Position numbers and translations under genes: made by a program. DNA of 64,000 nucleotides. Origin: Closterium sp. NIES-65. Lineage: Eukaryota > Streptophyta > Zygnematophyceae > Desmidiales > Closteriaceae. The notes under the pieces were generated by a model. That model was not told the DNA's origin. It was given only the letters and a program-made list of their open reading frames with translations, and ran no database searches. The stretch's first letter is position 1; each line of letters begins with the position of its first letter. The DNA lies in assembly GCA_948144175.1 (NCBI GenBank), contig CANXME010001453.1:2480001-2544000 (forward strand). The letters are read 5' to 3'. Below, one piece after another: positions 1 through 10,400 of the stretch.

Positions 1-401
1 ACTGGCCAGGAGAAAAAGGTTGCTACGCTGCTGTTTTGTGATAGCAAGGGAGCTCTTGGGATGGCCAAGAACGCTCTGCTTCATGGGCTGAACAAGCACA
101 TGCGTATCAAGTGGCACTGGTTGCGTAAGGAGGTGAAGAGGGGGACGGTGAATCCGATCTACATCAAGACTCACCAGCAGCCAGCAGACTTCCTCACCAA
201 GAGGCTTGCGGATGAGCCTCATTGGCGTTGTGTGTGGATGAGTGGAATGAGCATGAACTAGTATGGAATGATGGGGATGCAGTTGGCAGGCTGAGGGGGA
301 GTGTGTTGGGTGCAAATTCACATTGCACGACATCCTGCCGTCTGTTTGTATGAGTATGCGTGTGCGAATGCATTTGGGTGTGAATGGAATGTTCGTGTGC
401 A
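1..401 (+). mobile_element. 3' end of a C-type Ty1/copia element (fragment)
   Basis: Bases 1-261 encode the end of a copia RNase H domain, with the DSKGAL motif, a HMRIKWHWLR segment and the family hallmark QPADFLTK. A purine-rich tract at about 289-303 (ctgagggggagtg) is a plausible polypurine tract. The LTR begins TGTTGGGTGC at 304. The segment is nearly identical to 55042-55441, the 3' part of element C, so both belong to one family with LTRs of about 1.1 kb. Only about 98 bases of the LTR are present before minus-strand element A begins near 402. The 5' part lies outside the window. It is a fossil fragment. Confidence 0.9.
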
Positions 402-447
402 AGTGAGGCCAGGTAGGCACAAAACCTAGCACAGTACAGAAACGCTG

Positions 448-3400
448 ATGATCACAAGGCGGAAGTGCCTTGGTGAAGACATCAGCACTGTTGGCCTCAG
501 AGGCCACGTAGGTGAGGCGGAGCTGACCACGCTGCTGCTGCTCACGAGAAAGGAAGTAGCGGAGAGCAATGTGCTTCGTTGTGTGCTCCAGTCTGTGCTC
601 CTGACACAAGGCCAGCATGGCCTTGTTGTCTACGTACAGAACTGGAGGAGAATGAGGCGGCTCTCCTAGGTCAGTTAGAAGGTAGGTGAGCCAGCGTAGC
701 TCCTGTGCAGTATTGGCCCCTGCGTAGATGTCAGTGTCACAACTGGAGCCGAGAACAGAGGACGAGCGGGTAGACCGCCACGAAACAGAGCCGGAGCCAA
801 GGCTGAAGGTGTAACCCTGTGACGACCGCTAAGTAGCCTGGTCGTCAGCCCAAGAAGAGTCAGCGTCACCTTTGAGGACTACTCGACATCGCCCTCCAAA
901 CACTAGCCCCATGCCCAACGTACTGCACACGTAGCGCAACACCCTCTTCGCTGCAGCCATGTGCTCTGGTCTGTCTCTCCCATGAGCTACATAGCGTGCC
1001 AAGATGCTAAGAGGGTATGCAAGGTCAGGTCGTGTGCAGGTCATCAGGTACATGACGCAATCAAAAAGCTCTGGGTACGGGCCAGTTGACTCTACGAACT
1101 CATCCGAAGGCAGAGCTGAGAGCGAGTGGCGAGTAGACAGAAGAGTGGCCTGAGGCGAGGAGTACGTGAAGCCGAAGCGCTGAAGGACCTGCTGCACCAT
1201 GTGTGAGTGAGTCAGGGTAATGGTGCGGCATGCTCTGTCCCGGGTGATCTGCAAGCCAAGGTAGCTGCGCAGTTCACCCAGGTCTGTGCACGTGTGTCTC
1301 TTCTGCAGCTCGGACTTCACGTGGGCGAGTCCAGCAGTGTCAGTAGTGGCAAAGACCAAGTCGTCGACGTACACGAGGATGTAGAACGGTGGCAAAGAGG
1401 TGTCGGTGCACAGAAACAGCGACGGGTCGGCAGTAGAAGGAGCAAACCCAAGAGCCGCAAGTGTAGTCCTCAGCGTGTCGTGCCACTCACGGGGCGCCTG
1501 GTGGAGACCGTAGACTGGCCGCTGGAGGCTCCACTGGGTACCAGGAGGAAATGACCCAGTGAAGCCAGGAGGGCGGCGCAGCCAGATCTCCTCGTGCAGG
1601 CTGCCCTCCAGGAAAGTTGTGCTGAAGTCAAGAGAGTGAAGCTCGTAGTCGCGCTGAGCGGCTATGTGCAGCAGCACTCGAAGATTGGTCATCTTCAGGG
1701 TGGGAGAGAAGGTCTGAAAGTAGTCAACTCCCTGTCGCTGACTGAAGCCTCGAGCCACGTAACGCACCTTGAAGACAGGCGGAGAGCCAGGCGGCCGCTT
1801 CACCCTGAAGATCCACATACCACTGACGATGTTTGCCCCAGGTGGGGGAACCTCGTCGACGTAGGTGCCTGTGGACTTCCAGGAAGCCATCTCTGGGTCC
1901 ATGGCCGATTCCCACTGAGAGGAGTAGGGACCCTTGATCGCCTCAGCGTACGATCGAGGAGTCGGGATGTCTGGTGCATCTGGGTCTCCCTCAGGGGCAA
2001 TCAGCATGGACACGAGATGGGACAAAGCAGCCGTAAAGCACTGGAACTCCTCCTGCTTGTCCTCAAGGACGTCAGTGCTAAGAGCACACTCACCCCCGAC
2101 GGACGGAGGACAGACAGACTCAGACTCACCAACAAGACTGGCAGCGTAGTCTAGACGACAGCGAGCAGCAAAGTCGACAAGCTCAGCAACTAGAGCAGAC
2201 GCAGCAGTGGACTCAAAGGTAGGGTCAGTGACAACAGTAGCAAGAAGGCGCATGACCAAAGGACTAGCAGCACGAAGGGAGTCAGACTCCGAGTCAGCAA
2301 GGGAAGGAAGAGAGGACTCTGGAGGAGACGGCAAAGGGACACGCTGTGGAGCAGTGGACGGACGTTGTGCCATCTGGTGTGTGCCGCGGACCGCAGGAGG
2401 ACGTGAACGCGCAGCACGACGACTATTGCGAGCAGCACGAACAGGTGACGCAGGACGAGACGCATGCTCACGATGCTTAGCAAGACCTCCAGTAGGACCA
2501 GTGTAGGGAGAAGGAGCAGGTAGCGGGGATGCAGGCTGTAACTGTGAATGCGACTGGACAGGCTGTGGACACTCTAAGAAAGGAGCAGGACCAGGAGAGG
2601 GCGGGAGACCAAGAACCTGCTCCAGGAGCGGAACGAAGTACGACCTCGGCCGCTCAGCGCCTCGAGAACCAGCAGGGACGGCACCGGTACCCCCAGCGGC
2701 AGCACCAGCGCTAGCAGAACCTCGAGCTCCAACAGCGCCAACTCCAGTACCCTCAAAAGCATAAGCGCGAGCTGCACCGCCAGCGCCAACACCTCCAGCA
2801 GCTCCAGCTCCAGCAGCACTAACTCTAGTAGGATCGTCAGCATCAGCTGCCTCAGCAGCATCCCCAGACGCACCAGCACCAGTAGAAACACCAGCGCCAA
2901 CACCCCCAGCAACTCCACCTCCAGCAGCACCAGCACCGACAGCAGCTCCAGCAGCACCCCCAGACTCAGTAGCACGTCTCCAGCGGCGGGCGAACCACTC
3001 GCGCAGCTCCTGTAGAGAGAGCGGCTCCCGCCTCGACGAAGTACCGCCGGCGGCCACACGAGCAGACCCAGCACCCCCAGGCTCCGCACCCCCAGGCTCA
3101 GCATCCCCAGACTCAGCACCCCCAGGCTCAGCACCCCCAGTCTCAGCACCCCCAGACTCAGCACCCCCAGACCCGGCACCCGTAGACCCGGCACCCGCAG
3201 GCTCAGCACCTCTAGCAGCACCAGAGTCAACAGCTACCTCGACATGCTCCATTGCGTCTACCTGGGACACACCTGAAGGGGCAGGACCCTGAGGAGGGAG
3301 GGGGTCTACCTGGGTAGCACCTGGCGCAAGGAAGAGCGGCGGCAGGGGGAGGGGCGCAGTGCGGTAGGGGAAGAGACGGTAGTAAGGCACCGACTCGTCA

Positions 3401-6315
3401 AAGGTGACGTCCTGGGAGGACAGAACACGGCGCGTGGTGGGGTGGTAAAACCGCCAGCCAGGCGCCTCGAGGGGGAAGCCAAGGAAGACACAAGGAACAG
3501 CACGGGGGGACAGCTTATTCGCAGACAAGTCGCGGACAAACGCCCGAGATCCCTAGACCCGAAACGCAGACGCATCGCCAACCTTCCCTGTCCACCGCAA
3601 GGCGGGGGAGGTCTTTGGCAAGGAGACCCGAGGCTGAAGGTTGAGCTGATGCGCGGCGTACTGAACTGCAAACGGCCAGAGAAAATGGGGGGTAGTCGCA
3701 TGCATCATGGACGTACGAGCAACCTCCATGACCATGCCAATGCGGCGCTCAGCAATCCCATTTTGCTGTGGAGAGGCTGGAAGCGTGAAGGTCTGGCGGA
3801 TGCCCTGTGCACGACAGAAGGCTCCCAGACAGGCAGAGGAAAACTCCCCGCCTCTGTCCGAGTGCAGACACAGAACAGGGAAGTCCGAGCCGAAACTCTC
3901 TCTGAGCTGGAGACGAGCTGCGTGGATCCAGTCGATCAACACCTTAGTGACATCACCCTTGCTGCGCAAGGGGAAGACAGTGGTGTAACGCGAGTAGTCG
4001 TCAACGACCAGCACAAAGTACCGCTCTCGCCCCTGCCCACTGACGCGGGCTGGGCCCCACACGTCCATGTGTAGAGTTTGTAGCGGAGCCTCTATCGGAG
4101 GAAACTCGGAGGAGTGAGGGGCGGCGCGCTGTCGCCCCTCGACGCAGGGGACGCAGGTAGGGCAAGGCCACGGAGGAAGGAAAGGGAGAGACCGAGGAAG
4201 ACCAGAGACAAGGACACGGGAGGCCATGCCTCGGAGACGAGGCAAGGAGGGGTGACCAAGGCGGTGGTGCCAAAGGAGAGTCTGGTGGGACAGCAGACGG
4301 CATGAGCAGGGGGCAGACTCAGGACCAGACCTGGACGCCGCAGCAAACACCTGACTCGGCGCAGCGACCTGGGCAAACTCAGCAGTAGGAGGAGACTCAG
4401 TAGTAAGGGTGTACAGGCTCGACCCTGGCCGACGAGTGAACGTGGCCAAGTGTCGGCCTGTCCGAGCACACGAGCAGTGGGTCACTCGCTGACTCGTAGG
4501 AGTGAGCTGGTCAACCCCTCGATCCTATAGATCCGCTCCACTCACCAAGTTCGTAGAGAACGAGGGGAGGTACAGACCAGACAGGGTGCCAGAGGGGGCT
4601 GCAGGGCACGGAAGGACAGTGGAGAAGCTAGCAAGGACAGGACCCCCAGAGGGGTCTGCCAGGGAGACCACAACCGACCGACTAAGCGGCGTAAGAGTGG
4701 TGCGGGCTCGAAAGAAGGAGCGGGACGCACCCGAGTCTAGGGTGAAGGTGTGGAAGGCCTGAGCCGACGTAGTACCTGAGAGAGCAGACTCACCAGCATC
4801 TGGGGCAGCAGACGCACTGGCACCTAAAGGAGCAGCCTCACCAGCACGTAGCGCAGCACCCTCAATGCCCGGGTCATGCGGTACACACATGTAACAAGCA
4901 CCCTTAACACTATCAGCAACAGCATACATGGCAGCAAGAATAGCATCAAAGTCAAGATCAAAGATAGCAACCCCAGCGTTAGCCAGATCTCCCCGGCGAG
5001 GGATCTCTGACGCCTCAGGGAACTTGCAATGCCACGCGTCCGTCAGGCGACCAAAGCAGCGCTGGGTGGAGTGCGGACCTCCGCACTGCTCACCAGTGCA
5101 GTCGCCGGTACGGAGAACGTAAGAGCAGGGACCAAAACCCCCACCGCGCTGGCGTGCAGTGTACCACTCACGAAGCTGCTGAGGGGACATGGTCACACCA
5201 CTCCGCTGCTGCTGCTGGCGCTGACCACCACCGGCGCTGCTCCTCGGCGCAGAGTCGCGACTCGCCCCACCACCGCCGCCTCCGCCGCCGCCGCCGCCTC
5301 CGCCGCCGCCGCCGCCTCCGCTGCCTCCACCGCCTCCTCCACCTCCGCCTCCTCCACTACCTCCGCCACCTCCGCTCCCTCCGCCACCTCCACCGCCTCC
5401 GCCGCCTCCACTGCTGCCGCCGCCGCCACCACCCCCGGCACCACTCCCACCACCACCCCCACTCCCTCCACCGCCTCCACCACCACCTCCACCGCCCCCT
5501 CCACCCCCTCCAGTGCCCTTGCCCCCCTTGCCCTTTGCCGGTGCGGCGTCTCCCGCTCGGGGCAGACGCAGCGCCGACCGACTCGAAACCAACGAGGTCG
5601 GCCGTAGCAGCAGAGGCGACAAAGGGCAAGAGGGGGGAGGGAGAACACCCCTCAAAGACGGGGGTGCGAGGGTCACCACGAGAGGCTCCTACATCGACTA
5701 TGCTCTTCTCTATCACTAGGAGGGCCTTCTCGAGGAGGTCAACGGTGAGAGTGGTGGGGCAAACTGAGAGGAAGTGGTCCCTGACTACGCGAAGAGAGTC
5801 AGGGAGCCGGGTGACTATATAGTAGAGGGTGATGTACATGGGGGGGGGGGGGGGGGTTCTTGGCGAAGAAGTCAGCAGGAAGCGCAGCGCGGTAGCGAGT
5901 GTCAAGAATGCGGAGGTGCGTAATGAGGTTAGCGACAGTGGGAAAGACAGCAAGGTCAAAGGAGGTACGGTAGCATGAGGTGGCTTAGTGCAGCAGTAGT
6001 AGGGGAAGAGTAGCGTGCAACTACAGCGTCGTACAAGGTCTGAGCACTCTTGTACTGGCTAAAGTGTGCACGCTCAGTGGTCGGTAAATGGCGGCCCACA
6101 GCAAGGCGAGCAGCAGCGTCACGTGTGGCCCACTGTGAGCGAACAGTGGCCTCAGCATCAGTAGCAGGGGTAGGGGAGGCACCAGAAGTGAGGTCAAACA
6201 TGGAGAGGCCGTCTGCCCTATCGCACTGCAGGAAAAGCTCCATATCATCTACCCAGACCTCAAAGTCCACTGCCCGACCCTCAGCGTCAAAGGTGAGAAC
6301 GCTAGAGGAAGCCAT
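448..6315 (-). pseudogene. gag-pol relic of element A
   Basis: Copia order on the minus strand: Gag N-terminus (6315 downward, beginning MASSSVLTFDAEGRAVD), poly-Gly tract (about 5530-5255), Cys/His motif (about 5135-5030), protease region (about 4740), GAG-pre-integrase HHRLGHPSLPRL (about 4260), integrase with a DVWGP segment and an SPQQNGIAERR segment, an Ala/Gly/Glu/Pro repeat linker (about 3235-2640), reverse transcriptase with YVDD (about 1375) and RNase H (about 960-450). Such a polyprotein would make virus-like particles, process itself, copy RNA into DNA and integrate it. This copy is broken in several places and is not expected to work. Closest relatives in the window are D, F and H. 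Confidence 0.88.
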
Positions 6316-6457
6316 AACAGCAGTAGGTAGGGTAGTGTAGTGGCAGAGACTCTGCTCTTACTGGGTAGGTGGAGCGATCGGGCTGCTCGGCGGCTCGGCT
6401 GTTGGGCGGCTCGGCTGCAGGGCGGCTCGGCTGCTGGGCGGCTCGGCTGTTGGGCGG
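6316..6457 (-). repeat. gag-proximal leader of element A (left part)
   Basis: G+C-rich repeats of ggcggctcgg type next to A's gag start. The same repeat resumes at 13798 after element B, showing that B landed inside this tract. Confidence 0.75.
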
Positions 6458-6601
6458 TGTCAGAACATATAGCTTATATATTTGTGTAGGCTATAGTGGG
6501 GTATCCCATAAGGGGTACAACCCAATTAGGGTTTCCTATTTGTACTCACTTCGTTCATAGTCATTTTATTCTCGTTCACTTCTTCTCATGGTATTGAGCA
6601 G

Positions 6602-6634
6602 GTTCCCCTGTGGGAACTGTGCTTAGGGCCCACC
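6602..6634 (+). promoter_or_regulatory. Leader stem-loop and GGGCCCACC box of element B
   Basis: Three bases after the primer site, gttccc (6602-6607) pairs with gggaac (6612-6617) around a 4-base loop. GGGCCCACC follows at 6626-6634. The same arrangement, with different but still complementary stem bases, is present in elements A, D, E, H and I; K keeps the stem only. A role in RNA packaging or dimer formation is inferred. Confidence 0.55.
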
Positions 6635-6699
6635 ACCACTACCTCGCAACTTTTTTTTTCTGCTCGGAGCGTCCTCCGGGCCCTTTCTCCTTTTTTTTT

Positions 6700-7390
6700 T
6701 ATCTGCCCTAACGGCCCCTCGAGCCTGAGCGCCGCCTGCCCTAGCGCCATAGCGCCGCCCGCCCTAGCGCCCGCGCGCGGCCCGCCCTAGAGCCTGACGG
6801 CCGCCAGCCCTAGAGCCTGAGCGCCGCCCGTCGCCGCCCTCGCGCCCGCGCGCCCGACGCCTGACGCGCCGCCCGTCGCCGCCCTAGCGCCCGCGCGCCC
6901 GCTAGCCGCCCGACGCGCCGCGCGTGCGCAGCCCGTGCAGCTGCCCGCGCACCCGCCTGTGCAGCCGCCCGCGCACCCGCCCGTGCAGCCGCCCACGCAC
7001 CCGCCCGTGCAGCCGCCTGCGCACCCGCCCGTGCAGCTGCCTGTGCAGCCGCCCGTGCAGTCGCCCAGCGTGCAGCCGCCCTCAGCCGCCCGTTCAGCCG
7101 CCCGTGCAGCCGACCTCAGCCGCCCGCTCAGCCGCCCGTGCAGCCGCCTGTGAAGCCGCCCGTGAGCCGCTCGTGGGCAGCCCCTCACGACGCCCGAGCC
7201 GCCCATGTCACCCGAGCCGCGAGCGCCGCCCGAGCAGAGAGCCGCCCGAGCCGCCCGAACCGCCCGAGCCGCTGAACGCCCGAGCCGCCCGAACCGCCCG
7301 AGCCGCCCGAGCCGCCCGAGCCGCCCGAGCCGCCCGAGCCGCCCGAGCCGCCCGAGCCGCCTACGGTGCCGAGCGCCGGGTCCTGTGAGG
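6700..7390 (+). repeat. G+C-rich tandem-repeat leader of element B
   Basis: Between the primer site and gag lie poly-T tracts (about 6650 and 6690) followed by arrays built on cgcgcccgc, gcccgtgcagccgcc and cgagccgccc units. Open frames here (for example 6924-7388) are simple repeat translations (Arg/Pro/Ala/Cys) with no domain and are not counted as genes. Confidence 0.8.
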
Positions 7391-7490
7391 CTACTGCTAC
7401 TCCTAGGCCGGCGGATTTGCTGAGCTGCCGTGTTGCTGTCCTACTGAGCTGCTCGACCCTTCCTCTCTGGTGAGACTGTCGGCTGTTATC

Positions 7491-10400
7491 ATGGCCACCC
7501 CTACTGTCCTGGCCTTTGACGTTGAGGGTCGCGCCATTGACTTTGCGGTCTGGGTCGAGGACCTGCAGCTGTACTTGCAGTGCGATTCAGTAGATGACAT
7601 CTCTCTCTTTGACTTTGCCTCTAGCGCTGTCCCTGCCCCTCCTGCTGATGCTGACCCCACTGTTCGCTCCAAGTGGGCCACACGCGATGCTGCTGCACGT
7701 CTTGCTGTGCGTCGCCACCTCCCTTCCTCTGAGCGTGCACACTTTAGTCAGTGCAAGACCGCTCAGGCCTTGTACGACGCTATAGTTGCGCGCTACTCCT
7801 CCCCTTCCACTGCTACACTGAGCCGCCTCATGCTACCTTACCTCTTCCCTGACCTTGCTGCCTTTCCTACAGTCGCTAACCTCTTTACCCACCTTCGCGC
7901 TAGTGACACTCGCTACCGAGCTGCGCTTCCTGCTGCCTTCTGCGCCGAAAACCCCCCTCCCATGTACATCACCCTCTACTTTCTAGTCACCCGTCTCCCT
8001 GAGTCCCTTCGTGCTGTTAGGGACCAGTTTCTTTCTGTCTGTCCCACCACCCTCACTGTCGACCTCCTCGAGAAGTCCCTGTTAGCGGCCGAGAAGAGCA
8101 TAGTCGCTGTAGGGGCCTCCAGTGGTGACCCCCGCACCCCCATCTTTGAGGGGTGTTCTCCTTCCCCCCTGTTACCCTCTGTCGCCTCTGCTGCTGCAGC
8201 CGACCTCGTTGGTTTAGAGTCGGTCGGTGCGGCGTCTGCCCCAAGCGGTAGGCGCCGCTCTGGCAAGGGCAAGGGGGGCAAGGGAGCGGGTGGAGCTAGC
8301 GGGGGCAGTGGCGGAGGAGGTGGGGGCGGCGGAGGGGGTGGGGGTGGCGGTGGAGGTGGGGGCGAGGGTGGAGGTACTAGTGGCGGCAGTGGAGGCGGAG
8401 GTGGCGGCGGAGGTGGCGGTGGAGGTGGCGGTGGGAGCGGCGGGGGCGAGGGTGGCGGTGGCGGCGGCGGCGGCGGAGGCGGGGGTGGCGGTGGTGGAGG
8501 TGGTCGGAGTGGCTCGTCCCAGCGGAGCAGCACTGGGGGTGGTCAGCGCCAGCAGCAGCAGCAGCAGCAGCGCTCTCGCGACGTCCCCGCCCCTCAGCAG
8601 CTCCGTGAGTGGTACTTGTAGCGTCAGCGTGGTGGGGCGTTCGGTCCCTGCACCTACGTCCTTCGCACCGGCGAATGTGCGGGTGAGCAGTGTGGGGGCA
8701 CCCACACCGCCCGCCGCTACTTTGCCCGCCTGACCGACGCTTGGCGCCAGCAGTTTCCGGAGGCCTCTGAGATCCCCCGCTGGGGAGAGCTGTCTAGAGC
8801 TGGTGTAGCTATCTTTGATCTGGACTTTGATGCTATCCTTGCTGCCATGTATGCTGTGACTGTTAGTGATGAGGGTGATTGTTACCGGTGTTTCCCGCCC
8901 GACCCGGGCATTGGTACTGCTGCGTCAGGTGCCAGTGAGGCTGCTGCTCTAGGTGCCAGTGCGTCTGTGCTCTCAGGTACTGGTGAGTCTGCACTCTCAG
9001 GTACTGTGTCGGCTTCGGCCTCTCACACCTTCACCCTTGACTCTGGGGCGTCTCGCTCCTTCTTTCGGGACTGCACCACTCTCACGCCGCTTAGTCGGCC
9101 GGTTGCGGTGTCCCTGGCTGACCCCTCTGGGGGTCCTGTCCTGTCTCGTTTCTCCACAGTCCCCCCGTGTCCGGCGGCTCCCTCTGGCACCCTGTCTGGT
9201 CTCTACCTCCCCTCGTTCTCTACGAACCTAGTGAGTGGTGCTGACCTACAGGATGCGGGTGTCCACCAGTTCACTCCTGCTCGTCGGCGGGTGACACACT
9301 ACACAGAGGCTAGCACAGGTCGCCACCTGGCTACGTTCACACGTCAGCCAGGGTCGAGCCTGTACGCACTGACCTCTGCTTCTCCTCTAGGTGCTGAGTC
9401 TGGTAGGGTCTCTTCGTCTGGTCAGGTGTTTGCTGCAGCGTCCAGGTCTGGTCCTGAGTCTGCCCCCTGTTTGTGTCGCAGTCTGTCTCACGAGACCCTC
9501 CTCTGGCACCACCGCCTTGGCCACCCTCTATGCTTCGGCTCAGAGGCATGGCCTCCCGTCTTCTTGTGTCTGGTCTCCCCCGGTCCCTCCCTCCCTCCCC
9601 TTCCTCAGGGCCCTGGCCCTGCGTGTGTCCCCTGTGTCGAGGGGCGCCAGCGTGCTGCCCCTCACTCCTCCCAGTTTCCTCCGACAGAGGCTCCGTTGCA
9701 GACGCTTCACATGGACGTGTGGGGCCCTGCCCGCGTCCGTGGACTCGGTCACGAGCGCTACTTCCTATTGGTGGTTGACGACTACTCGCGTTACACCACA
9801 GTCTTCCCCTTGCGCAGCAAGGGTGATGTCACTGAGGTGCTGATCGACTGGATCCGCGCAGCTCGTCTCCAGCTCACGCAGAGCTTTGGCTCGGACTTTC
9901 CTGTGTTGCGTCCGCACTCGGACAGAGGCGGAGAGTTCTCCTCTGCCCTTCTGCGTGCCTACTGTCGTGCGCGAGGCATCCGCCAGACCTTCACGCTTCT
10001 GGACTCACCGCAGCAAAATGGGATTTCAGAGCGTCGCATTGGCATGGTCATGGACGTCGCTCGTACGTCTATGATGCATGCGGCTGCCCCCCATTTTCTG
10101 TGGCCGTTTGCGGTCAGGTACGCCGCGCATCAGATCAACCTCCACCCCAGGGTCTCTAGGCCGGAGACCTCCCCAGCCCTGCTGTGGACCGGGAAGGTTG
10201 GCGATGCGTCGGCGTTCCGGGTCTGGGGATCTCGGGCGTTTGTCCGCGACTTGTCTGCGGACAAGCTGTACCCTCGCGCTGCTCCCTGCGTCTTCCTGGG
10301 GTTCCCCCCCGACGCCCCTGGGTGGCAGTTCTACCACCCCACCTCTTGACGTGTTCTGTCCTCTCAGGACGTCACGTTCGACGAGTCGGTACCCTACTAC

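Noticed and set aside
1207-2154. Plus-strand open frames over element A
   Set aside because: They are antisense shadows of minus-strand reverse transcriptase; the same shadows recur over D, F and K.
7976-8533. Poly-Pro and poly-Ala/Val frames opposite or beside the Gag poly-Gly tracts (also near 49359-49904, 5029-5607 and 58431-59021)
   Set aside because: They are shadow translations of GGN repeats in other frames, with no domain of their own.
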